64,000 nucleotides of DNA from Lonsdalea populi (GTDB taxonomy: Bacteria; Pseudomonadota; Gammaproteobacteria; Enterobacterales; Enterobacteriaceae): positions 3,348,001-3,412,000 of the forward strand of contig NZ_CP065534.1 of NCBI RefSeq assembly GCF_015999465.1, written 5' to 3'. The position numbers and the translations under genes were made by a program. Numbering within the stretch: position 1 is the stretch's first letter; each line of letters begins with the position of its first letter. The notes under the pieces were generated by a model. That model searched no databases. It was given only the letters and a program-made list of their open reading frames with translations, and was not told the origin of the DNA. Shown piece after piece: positions 28,131 to 36,672 of the stretch.

Positions 28131-29561
28131 TCAGCCGCCCGTATTTTTCTGCCGCAGTTTAAATAAGCGGATGCTCAGCGCATCCAGCTCGTTTTCCATG
28201 CGCTCCAGCTCACCGGGATTGACCGACCCCTGCGCCGCTTTCCGCGCCTCGAGCTGTTGCAGCCGCAGAGCGAATGGCGTGGCGGACAGCAGGCTTTTCT
28301 GGATCTCGTAAAACTGGGATTTCAGGTAGGAGATGCTGACCGATTTCCGCTGCTGCTCCAGCTCCTGCAACTGCTTGAGCATGCCGTCCACGCGTGCCTG
28401 CGCGTCCCGATACGCGGGCGACGACGTCGGGACGTCCTGACGCAACGTCAGCGACTCCCGCCACTGGCGTCCCATCTCCTTGACGGCCAGCGAGTCGGGA
28501 TAGAGCATTTGCAGCGAATCCTTCAGATTCTCGCCGTACTGATAAACCGCGAGCGGCGAAGCGTGTTTAACCTGATCCAACTGCGCCTGATAGCGCGCGA
28601 TGACGCGGCCTTCCATCCCCTGCAACGTCTGTTCGCCCAAGGAGATGCGCACCTGACGGATATCGTTGTAACCGAGCGTGTCCGGCAGCGCCTGAGCAGG
28701 CTGCATCAGCAGCTCGACCGCAGCGTTTTCACGCGCCTGCATCATCTGCCAGCCGAAGACCGCCGCAACAGGCAGCGCGCAGGTCAGCAGGCCGCAGGCG
28801 AACCAGAACCACGCGGGTTTGTGCTTGCGGCGCGCGTCGATTTTCAGGACCGTGGGCTTGACCTCGCCTTTTTCTCGCCCGACCAGAATGCTGCCGGCAG
28901 GCAACGCCAGCCGATCGTCCGTGCTCGTCGAGGCGTCGGCGTCCGACTTGAAGAACACCATCGGCGGGATCTGCATATCCTGTTTGCCGATCGTCTGGTC
29001 GTCGGAAACAATCACAATTTCCGTCTCGTCGAACAAATGGGTATAGCCTTCGATGAAATGCACCAGATTTTCGATGCGCGGAACCCGGTTGAGACCGACG
29101 TTGTGCAGCTTCTCGCTGATCAGCTGCAGCGCGCGCTCGCAGCGGTAAATCAGCCGGCGGTCGTCCTGATTGATGGCGTAGCCGCGGATGACGTCGCTGA
29201 TGCGGGCGATGAACCAGTCGAGCATCTCCACCCGGGCGCGATCCTGATGCGCGGGCGGCCAGAAGTTGTCCCACTGGGTCACGATCAGGTTGGCGAGGAA
29301 CTCGCAGCCTTCGGTAAAGCCGTTCAGCCCCTGTAGCCGGGAACGCGCGAGGACGAAATACACGGCGGTCTGCAAATCCACGCCGTGTTTTTCGAAAATG
29401 AGGCTCGCCATTTTATGAATCAACGCCCAGTCCACTTCCGGCCGGGAAGCGTGGCTCAATTTATTGATTTCAATGCGTAATGCTTCATATTCGGGCAGCA
29501 TTCGCGGATCGCGGCCGACTTTCAGAGCCTGCTGTGCGTCTTGCATAGTGATGAAATCCAT
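28131..29561 (-). CDS. vasL: T6SS-associated VasL-type protein (ImpA_N domain)
   Basis: A 476-residue protein starting with an ImpA N-terminal domain (residues about 8-130; GRDPRMLPEYEALRIEINKL and FWPPAHQDRARVEMLDWF), a middle linker, one transmembrane helix near residue 245-268 (FWFACGLLTCALPVAAVFGW) and a coiled-coil-rich VasL domain. VasL-type proteins belong to the TssA-like (TagA) family that caps or organises the sheath end. It follows tssM by 28 bp. A second ImpA_N protein, TssA, lies upstream in the same operon, so the two probably have distinct roles. Confidence 0.85.
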   Translation of the reverse strand: MDFITMQDAQQALKVGRDPRMLPEYEALRIEINKLSHASRPEVDWALIHKMASLIFEKHGVDLQTAVYFVLARSRLQGLNGFTEGCEFLANLIVTQWDNFWPPAHQDRARVEMLDWFIARISDVIRGYAINQDDRRLIYRCERALQLISEKLHNVGLNRVPRIENLVHFIEGYTHLFDETEIVIVSDDQTIGKQDMQIPPMVFFKSDADASTSTDDRLALPAGSILVGREKGEVKPTVLKIDARRKHKPAWFWFACGLLTCALPVAAVFGWQMMQARENAAVELLMQPAQALPDTLGYNDIRQVRISLGEQTLQGMEGRVIARYQAQLDQVKHASPLAVYQYGENLKDSLQMLYPDSLAVKEMGRQWRESLTLRQDVPTSSPAYRDAQARVDGMLKQLQELEQQRKSVSISYLKSQFYEIQKSLLSATPFALRLQQLEARKAAQGSVNPGELERMENELDALSIRLFKLRQKNTGG

Positions 29562-29589
29562 TTAACGGGGGCGCCAGCGCCCCCAAACA

Positions 29590-32500
29590 TTAATACAGGG
29601 ATTCAGGCAGCCGGAACTGGCTGAACAGACCACCGGCGAACGGGTTATGGCTTGCGTCGGTGTATACGCGATAGGCCATCGAGCCTTGATCGACGGCGAA
29701 CTGCACGTCGAAGGTGTTGTCGTTGACCTGTTTCAGCTCGCCCGCGCTCATCAGGCGGAACATCGCCCACGGTCCGATGTAGCCCACGCTGCGCGGCGAA
29801 CGCTCGCGGTTGTCCGGCACCAGCGTGATTTTGCTTTCCGCGCCGTCGCGCATGTTGTTCGGCCACACCAGCGGCGTTTTCTGACGGCGGCCGTGGGAAT
29901 ACTCCAGCAGCTGCCCGTCCAGATTCAGTACGCTGCGGCGTTTGTTCGCGGTCAGTTCGATAGGCTCCAGCACGAAATGGACCTCCAGCCCGCCCTGCGC
30001 GTTGAACAGGGTTTTACGGATGCGATCGGCGCGATCAAGCTGCTTGACCAACTCGGTCTGCAAAGCCGTGCCCACGTCGCCGCTTCCCTGGCCTTCGTTC
30101 AGGATGGACTTCAGGTTGGCCTGATAGAAGCTGTCCAGCGTACCGCCGGGCGCGAAGAAGCGCTCCATTTCCGACAGCGCCACGTCCTTGTCCGACGCAG
30201 GATTGAACGGATAGCGATCCGCCAGCTGATCGTTGAACGGCGTCACCACCTTGTCCTGCCACTCCTGATTGAGTGAAGACATGGCCAGATCCGTCACCAG
30301 ATTTGAACTCTGCTCGGCGATCTGACCGACCCAGCGGTCCAGCGGCGTCGGCAGGCTGCGCGCATACTGCTGCAAGGCAAACGCCGGATCGGCGAAGCGG
30401 TTGGTCTGACGCAGCTGCACCGACTTGAGCGCCGCCTGTCCCGGATCGGCCGCATTCACGACCTGCTCCAGGTTGTGATAGAACTCCGTCAGCTTCTGGT
30501 TCACTTCCTGGATCAGCGCGACCTGATCGCCGCGCCCGCTGAGCGTCGAGTTGGTGGTCATAAATGTGCGGCTGATGCGCGCGTTCATGATCTGCGCCGG
30601 GTCGTTGTCGTTCTCCGACAGCTTGCGGGCGCGGGTGTTGTCGTTCAGCGCGGCGATCACCCGTTGGAAAGGCTGATCGTTGCCGGTGATCGCCGTCAGT
30701 ACGTCCAGCGCCTGCTCCGGCGTTTGCAGCGGCTGCACGTCCAGACCGGCCAGCACCTTCTGCCACTGGTTGACGTAGTCGGTAATGTAGCGATCGTTGA
30801 CCTGACGCTGGATCTCTTTCCTGTCTTCATCGCTCAGATAGACTTTCTCACGCTGGCCCAGCACCCAGGCATCCAGCGCGGCCAGATCGAACAGCGTCTT
30901 ATCCTGCTTGATGAAATATTCGCTGAAGCCCGCCTGAGTCAACAGCCGCGGTACCGTACCCGCCCTCTCGTTGCGCAGGGCAAAGACGGTGTCGAACGCC
31001 GGCCCGACTTCATCGCGGATCATCATGTCCGGCGGCAACACGTCCACGGCCTTGGTGACCAGACTCTGGTAAATGCGTTGGAACATCGGCAGTTTACTCA
31101 GCTCTCGCTGCGCGTCGGCGATCGGCGCGCGGAACGGTTCGAAGGCGGCGATCGCCTGCGCATCCCTTTGCTGACGGGCCTGATGCCAGTCCGTATGTTC
31201 CAGCGCATAGTCGAGATGCTGCATCAGAGATTCCTGCACCTTGCCCTGAGCGGGGAACGCCCGCTGCCAACGCTGTCCCATGTACTGCTCGACCAGCGAC
31301 TTGTTGCGGCCGGACGCATCGTCGAGCATCCGCATGATGCGCAGGATAGCCAGCTTCTGTTCGCTGCCTTTGGGAGCCTGATTGAGATCGTCCTGCAACC
31401 CCTGCATCACCGCCGGCAGGAAACGCTGGCTCAGCAATTGCAGATAGGTGCCCTCGACGAAGGGGCCGATCTTATCGCCCTGATACAGCCCCATCTCCGA
31501 CAGCACCGGCGTTTTCTCGCGGTAGTCGCCAAATGACAGCGTAGCCTCGCGGATCAGGTTGAGACGCGGCAGTTGGCTATAGCCGAAGCCCTGATTCTTC
31601 TGCCCTGCCAGTTCGGTGGTGCCCGTAAACGCCTGCGCCTTGTCCAGTACGTTGCGGCCGGCCTGTTCGTTCAGCCGATAGTAGTGGTGCCAGCCGATAA
31701 TCAGCAGGGCCGCGAGCACGCCCATGCAGCCCATGCCGATGCCGATCCGGCGGCGGCGATAGAGGCTGTGCAGCCGGTTTTCCCCGGCCAGATGCGCTTC
31801 GGGGAAGATCACGCCGGAGAACAGGCGCTTCACGAAGAAAGTGTTGGACTCGCCCTTGAGGGCCGAGTTGACCGGTTCCGGCAGCTGATAGCGGAAGGTC
31901 GCCGCCTGCGCGAAGGCGTCGAACGGCACGCCCTGCTGATAGACAGAGCAGGCGTAAACGCCGCGCACCAGCAGCGGCTTGTACTCTTCCGGCGTGATGG
32001 CGTCGGCGAGGATCTCTTCAACGTAATCCTTTAATCCGGCCAGTTGCCGCGTAAAGCTGAACAACGCGCTGCGTTGTTCGCTGGTGAGATTGGAGAGCAT
32101 TTTGCCAGGCAGATTGTCGTTGAGCGCGGACACCCACTTGTCCCAGAACGCATCCAGCTCTTCCTGCCAGCCTTTACCGGCGCTGCCTTTCAGGTCGAAG
32201 GTCACCCCTAGAATCGACTGACGCGTTTCCTTATCCAGATGGCGGTAGGCGATGTCGAAGCCGCGCAGCATATCCAGCTTGGTGAGCGCGACATAGATCG
32301 GCAGGCGGGTGTTCAGCGTGGTGACGATCTCTTGGATCCTCCCTCGGATCAGCTGCGCGTAGGCTTGACGTTCCGGCACGCTGGCATGAGACAACCAGGC
32401 CAGATCCAGCGTCAGCACCAGCCCGTTCAACGGCTGACGCCTGCGATTCTCGCTCAACCATGTCAGCAGATGCGTCCACAGACGTTCATGTTTGCGTTCT

Positions 32501-33093
32501 TCAGGGGCGACGTCGAGATTCGACGGCGCCATCATCTGACCGTCGGGATCGAAGATAACGGCGCTTTCGCCCACCCAGCAGTCCACTTCCTGACCCGCCG
32601 CGAAATCTCGCAGTTCGGCATCCAGATGCGGATTGAGCTTGTTCGCCTCGTTGGCGCGGTGGATCAGGCTGCTTTTACCGCTGCCAGGCAAACCGATAGT
32701 CAGATACCACGGCATCTTGTAGAGAATGCCCGCCCCCAGATGTTCGCGCAGCGCCGACAGCCAGCGATCCAGAAACGCCTGCTGCTTGTCGACGAAGATC
32801 TGTTGAGGATCGTGTTCGGCGATCTTCTGCTTTTGCTGCTCTGCCCGGATATGGCGCACACGACGCCATAGCCGCCAGGCGCTGATGCTAAAGCCCAGCC
32901 AGAGCCACAATAGCGTGAAGACGATGCGTGACCAGATCGTATCCAGCGGCCGCGTGTCGAATACGTGCAGTCGCGGGCCAAGCCACCAGGCCAGCGCCAG
33001 CACGACAATCCAGAGCACGATCCCCAGCATGACCCAGGAGAGCCTTAGCTTCGGCAGCTGTTGCCGCAAAAAGGTAATGATTGTTTTAAACAT
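29590..33093 (-). CDS. tssM: T6SS membrane-complex protein TssM (IcmF)
   Basis: The 1167-residue protein has two N-terminal membrane helices (residues about 20-40 and 56-75), a cytoplasmic NTPase domain with an intact Walker A GLPGSGKSS at 134-142, a third membrane helix near residue 445 (GCMGVLAALLIIGW), and a large periplasmic part ending in the DUF1215 and C-terminal TssJ-binding region. TssM with TssL and TssJ forms the trans-envelope channel. Length fits the family. Confidence 0.95.
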   Translation of the reverse strand: MFKTIITFLRQQLPKLRLSWVMLGIVLWIVVLALAWWLGPRLHVFDTRPLDTIWSRIVFTLLWLWLGFSISAWRLWRRVRHIRAEQQKQKIAEHDPQQIFVDKQQAFLDRWLSALREHLGAGILYKMPWYLTIGLPGSGKSSLIHRANEANKLNPHLDAELRDFAAGQEVDCWVGESAVIFDPDGQMMAPSNLDVAPEERKHERLWTHLLTWLSENRRRQPLNGLVLTLDLAWLSHASVPERQAYAQLIRGRIQEIVTTLNTRLPIYVALTKLDMLRGFDIAYRHLDKETRQSILGVTFDLKGSAGKGWQEELDAFWDKWVSALNDNLPGKMLSNLTSEQRSALFSFTRQLAGLKDYVEEILADAITPEEYKPLLVRGVYACSVYQQGVPFDAFAQAATFRYQLPEPVNSALKGESNTFFVKRLFSGVIFPEAHLAGENRLHSLYRRRRIGIGMGCMGVLAALLIIGWHHYYRLNEQAGRNVLDKAQAFTGTTELAGQKNQGFGYSQLPRLNLIREATLSFGDYREKTPVLSEMGLYQGDKIGPFVEGTYLQLLSQRFLPAVMQGLQDDLNQAPKGSEQKLAILRIMRMLDDASGRNKSLVEQYMGQRWQRAFPAQGKVQESLMQHLDYALEHTDWHQARQQRDAQAIAAFEPFRAPIADAQRELSKLPMFQRIYQSLVTKAVDVLPPDMMIRDEVGPAFDTVFALRNERAGTVPRLLTQAGFSEYFIKQDKTLFDLAALDAWVLGQREKVYLSDEDRKEIQRQVNDRYITDYVNQWQKVLAGLDVQPLQTPEQALDVLTAITGNDQPFQRVIAALNDNTRARKLSENDNDPAQIMNARISRTFMTTNSTLSGRGDQVALIQEVNQKLTEFYHNLEQVVNAADPGQAALKSVQLRQTNRFADPAFALQQYARSLPTPLDRWVGQIAEQSSNLVTDLAMSSLNQEWQDKVVTPFNDQLADRYPFNPASDKDVALSEMERFFAPGGTLDSFYQANLKSILNEGQGSGDVGTALQTELVKQLDRADRIRKTLFNAQGGLEVHFVLEPIELTANKRRSVLNLDGQLLEYSHGRRQKTPLVWPNNMRDGAESKITLVPDNRERSPRSVGYIGPWAMFRLMSAGELKQVNDNTFDVQFAVDQGSMAYRVYTDASHNPFAGGLFSQFRLPESLY

Positions 33094-33117
33094 AAGTGAC
33101 CATTCACTCCGAATGTC

Positions 33118-34527
33118 TTATTTTGACCACGAGGTTGCAAAGCGCTCAAGGCGGCTAACCAGTCCCGGCTCCCACTGCGACAGTCCCAATCGCTGAGATT
33201 CCTGCCATAACGCGTGATAATGCTGTGTTGCTAACGTCTTCATTCCTTCCTCCGCCAGCAGATCCGCTAAGATCAGCTGGGCATAAAAACGTCCTCTCGG
33301 CTCTTTCATCTTGGCCATTTTCTCATCCAGCAGCGCCAAGGCGGCGTTCAGCCCTTTCTCCGCCCGACGCTTCGCCGCCTCGCCCGCCAGATCGTCGGCG
33401 TGTCCGGCGGACGATGCGCCGTTCGCCTGTCCGGCATCCACCCATTCCCGGCAGGCGTCGGTCAGGAACGGCGTTCCATCGTTGAACGTGAGTTCCCGCA
33501 GGGTCGGCAGACGCGTCAGGAAAGCATGCAGCTCATCGGCGATGGCCGCCGCCGCCGCTTTGCAGCCCAACTGAGCGGCGATCTGCGCCGATAACATGTG
33601 CCCTTCAAACCAGTAGGGCGCCAGCACCAGACTTTGCTCGACGCGCGCCCACAGCGCTTTATCCGCCTGCCCCAACGCCGCTTTATAGTCGTCCGCCATA
33701 TCCGCCGACATCGGGGCCAGCTGCGTGGCGTTGCCCTTGGCGGCCAACGGCGGTGTGATGATGCCGGACCAGATGGCGTGCCGGCGCAGACGGTATCCCA
33801 CCGGGGTATCCGCCTGCTGTTCCACCAGCAGTTCCGCCACCTTGAGCTGCGTTTGCCGCCAGGCGCGATCGTCCGAGTGGTTGATGTCCACCGACGGCTT
33901 CGGCTCCGCCTGACCGGACGACGACGATGCGACGCTGGCGGTCGCCTGCGCGCGCGGCGGCGGCTCATTCGCCTTGACCTGCTCAGCGCGACGGCTCTGA
34001 GTGCGGCGCAGACTGACCGTCAAATCGTCAAACAGCGTGTTGTCCGGCGCGACGGCGGACCAACGCTGAGCGAACTGTTCCGACAGCGTCAACAGCTGGC
34101 CTAACTCGGCCACCGAGGCATTTTCGGCGACGCGCGGCAGCACGCTGTCGAAACGCTTGGCGACCTGCGTCATCAACCGCGTTTTCTGCAACGTGTTCTG
34201 CGGCCAAGCCGTGGTCCAGTAAACGTTCACCCAGTCGTCCAGCAGCATCAATGCGGTCGCGAACGGCGTCGCTTTCGCCGGATGCTGTAAACAGCGCAGC
34301 AGCTGGACGAGGACGCGCATGTCTTTAGTCCGCGTCTCCAGCAGCGTGAGGCACTGCTCCGCCACCGCGTTAAGATCCACCTGACTGTGGGCAAGCGAGC
34401 CCAGCTTCACCATCTCGGTTTCGACGTCTTCCCAGAGCGGATCATCCGCCGGAACCGCGCCGCTGACCCGATCTACCGGCAGGGGCGTCAGCAGCCGCTG
34501 ACACGAGGGATGAGAGTGGATTGCCAT
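33118..34527 (-). CDS. tssA: T6SS baseplate/sheath-cap protein TssA
   Basis: ATG at 34527 with AGGAGAAC 6 bases upstream gives 469 residues; an in-frame start at 34551 overlaps vasI and is not preferred. The ImpA_N domain occupies about residues 15-130 (DDPLWEDVETEMVKLGSLAHS); the C-terminal VasJ-type region lies beyond a Ser/Pro-rich linker (residues about 190-225). TssA directs sheath and tube assembly. It sits between vasI and tssM as in V. cholerae-like clusters. Confidence 0.88.
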   Translation of the reverse strand: MAIHSHPSCQRLLTPLPVDRVSGAVPADDPLWEDVETEMVKLGSLAHSQVDLNAVAEQCLTLLETRTKDMRVLVQLLRCLQHPAKATPFATALMLLDDWVNVYWTTAWPQNTLQKTRLMTQVAKRFDSVLPRVAENASVAELGQLLTLSEQFAQRWSAVAPDNTLFDDLTVSLRRTQSRRAEQVKANEPPPRAQATASVASSSSGQAEPKPSVDINHSDDRAWRQTQLKVAELLVEQQADTPVGYRLRRHAIWSGIITPPLAAKGNATQLAPMSADMADDYKAALGQADKALWARVEQSLVLAPYWFEGHMLSAQIAAQLGCKAAAAAIADELHAFLTRLPTLRELTFNDGTPFLTDACREWVDAGQANGASSAGHADDLAGEAAKRRAEKGLNAALALLDEKMAKMKEPRGRFYAQLILADLLAEEGMKTLATQHYHALWQESQRLGLSQWEPGLVSRLERFATSWSK

Positions 34528-34538
34528 GACCTGTTCTC

Positions 34539-35129
34539 CTACCACCGACATTGCTGACGCAGCGGCTTCAGGGCGTCGCCCAGACCGGAGAGATCGACTT
34601 GCACCGTTCTGCCGCGATCGTCCGACAACAGCAGCTCGCGATGGCCGATCCAGCGTTTAAGCTCTTCGATGGCAGGCAGACCGCGACCAAACTCCAGCAG
34701 CATCCCGCGATTACGGACGAACCAGTTGTCCGCCGTCGGTTCGCCATCGATGCGCGCCTGAATTTGCTCTCCCGGCCACGCGTTATCCAGCTGCAAGCGC
34801 AAATGGGTAATGGCGCTGGAACAGGAGATGGTCAACGTGCCGCCCTCAACGGCGCGGCGCGTCAGCGTCTGACTGTCCGAGGCCTCGTCACGATTCAGAA
34901 CAAACCCGTTACGCCCGAGATCGGCGTGAGTCGCGACGAGATCGGGCCAATTCGCCGCGTGTGCGGACGCGCCGGAAGACGGGGCCGACGTTCTGCCGAT
35001 GGCGTCGTAGCAGGCCAACCGCACCTGCGGTACGGTTTCCTGACTACACTGCTGCAACAGTCGCTCCCAGTGGGGATCGGGCGCGCTCGTCGCCGACACC
35101 AGCAGCGGCAACAGGGATAAAAAACTCAT
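34539..35129 (-). CDS. vasI: T6SS-associated protein VasI (TagO)
   Basis: ATG at 35129 overlaps the vasH stop (TGATG), giving 196 residues. A short signal peptide (MSFLSLLPLLVSATSA) and the VasI/TagO domain (about residues 25-190) follow; two Cys in LLQQCSQETVPQVRLACYD probably form a disulfide. The protein is periplasmic and accessory, with role unclear. Position between vasH and tssA supports the assignment. Confidence 0.83.
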   Translation of the reverse strand: MSFLSLLPLLVSATSAPDPHWERLLQQCSQETVPQVRLACYDAIGRTSAPSSGASAHAANWPDLVATHADLGRNGFVLNRDEASDSQTLTRRAVEGGTLTISCSSAITHLRLQLDNAWPGEQIQARIDGEPTADNWFVRNRGMLLEFGRGLPAIEELKRWIGHRELLLSDDRGRTVQVDLSGLGDALKPLRQQCRW

Positions 35130-36670
35130 CAATTCACCTCCAGCTTCTGGCACTTGTGGTCCAATGTTCGCTTGGGAATATTGAGACTTTCCGCCACCAG
35201 TAAGCGATTTCCCTGGAAATTGCGCATACGCTCGGCGATCACCGCCGCTTCATACTGCTGCGTCGCCAGACGCAAATCCCGGATATGGTTGTAGCCGTCT
35301 TGCGGCAGGTCGGAGGACGCGTTACCGAGGCGCGTTTTCAGCTCCGACGGCAACGCGTCCAGAGTGATGTCCTTTCCCGCCGGGGTATTGGCGCAGGCGA
35401 CCTCCAGCAGGTTCTTGAGTTCGCGAACGTTGCCGGGGAAGTCGTAATCGATCAGATGCTTGAGAACGTTGCGCGGCAACGCGCCGAACGTTTTGCCTTC
35501 CTGACGACCAAACAGTGCGATGAAGTGTTCGCAGAGCAGCGCGATGTCATCCGGCCGTTCCCGCAGCGGAGAAACCTGGATCGCGCACTGGCAGAGGCGA
35601 TGATACAGATCCTGCCGAAAGCGCCCTTCGCTGACGTACTGCTCCAGCGGCTGATGCGTCGCCGCGATGATGCGAAAGTCGGAGTGGCACTCTTTATCGC
35701 CGCCCAGCGGACGGAAGGCATGCGTTTCCAGCACGCGCAGCAGCTTGGCCTGCATGATCATCGGCATATCGCCGACCTCGTCCAAAAACAGCGTGCCGCC
35801 GTTGGCCTGCGCTACCAGCCCGTCTTTATTGCTCTGCGCGCCGGAAAACGCCCCCTTTTGATAGCCGAACAGCTCGCTTTCAATCAGGTTTTCGGGGATC
35901 GCGGCACAGTTGATGGCGATAAACGGTTTGTTGGCGCGGATCGAACACTGATGCAGCAGACGCGCCACCACGTCTTTGCCCGCGCCCGTTTCACCCTGGA
36001 TCAGCACCGCCAGATGGTGACGCGCGGCCTGAGCGATCTGCTCATGCAGCCGGCGAACCGACGCCGACTGACCGATAAGCGCGGCCTCCAGCAGCTTTTC
36101 TTGCTGCCGCTGCATCGCGCCCTCGCCTTTGATCTGGCGCAGCGAGTCGCGCAGCACGGTCTGCTCGCGGCGGCTGCGGCCCAAATCCCGCAGCAGAGTA
36201 AGCTGGTGAGTGAAAATGCGCGCCAGCAGCGACAGCTCATCTTTCTCATGCCACTCCCGCAGCCTGACGCCGCTGTCGAACAGCGCCAGAACGCCGACCG
36301 ACTTGCCGTTCTCACCGTTGATCGGCAAGGCATGCAGACCGCACGGCCCCCCGGCTTCCGCCAGCAGTCCGCGAAACGCAGCGTGCTCCACGCGTGCGCC
36401 GCCGTACAGAGAGTCCCAGGTTCTTACCTGATTTTTGTGCAGCACGTAAGCCAGAGGATGGCTGAAGTCGTCGACGTCCAGCGTCAACGACACCGGCTTG
36501 CCGTGAATCCATCCCTCACAGGTAAACTGCCGCCCGCTGATATCCACCAATCCCAGAAGAGCGCCGCTCGGCCGCCAGTGGTCCCGCAGGGTATCCAGCA
36601 GCCAGTCGCAGAGTTCGGCCTCGTCATGAGGCCGGGTCAGCGAAAGCGCGAATTCGAGGGCTTGCTGCAT
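35129..36670 (-). CDS. vasH: Sigma-54-dependent activator VasH
   Basis: A 513-residue bacterial enhancer-binding protein: GAF-like sensor (about 20-165), AAA+ domain with Walker A GETGAGKD at 226-233, sigma-54 contact loop GAFSGA at 273-278 (the usual form is GAFTGA) and Walker B TLFLDEVGD near 294, then a C-terminal Fis-type helix-turn-helix (AAVIAERMRNFQGNRLLVAE). VasH homologues activate hcp and effector operons through RpoN. A strong sigma-54 promoter lies upstream of hcp in this window. Confidence 0.93.
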   Translation of the reverse strand: MQQALEFALSLTRPHDEAELCDWLLDTLRDHWRPSGALLGLVDISGRQFTCEGWIHGKPVSLTLDVDDFSHPLAYVLHKNQVRTWDSLYGGARVEHAAFRGLLAEAGGPCGLHALPINGENGKSVGVLALFDSGVRLREWHEKDELSLLARIFTHQLTLLRDLGRSRREQTVLRDSLRQIKGEGAMQRQQEKLLEAALIGQSASVRRLHEQIAQAARHHLAVLIQGETGAGKDVVARLLHQCSIRANKPFIAINCAAIPENLIESELFGYQKGAFSGAQSNKDGLVAQANGGTLFLDEVGDMPMIMQAKLLRVLETHAFRPLGGDKECHSDFRIIAATHQPLEQYVSEGRFRQDLYHRLCQCAIQVSPLRERPDDIALLCEHFIALFGRQEGKTFGALPRNVLKHLIDYDFPGNVRELKNLLEVACANTPAGKDITLDALPSELKTRLGNASSDLPQDGYNHIRDLRLATQQYEAAVIAERMRNFQGNRLLVAESLNIPKRTLDHKCQKLEVN

Positions 36671-36672
36671 CC

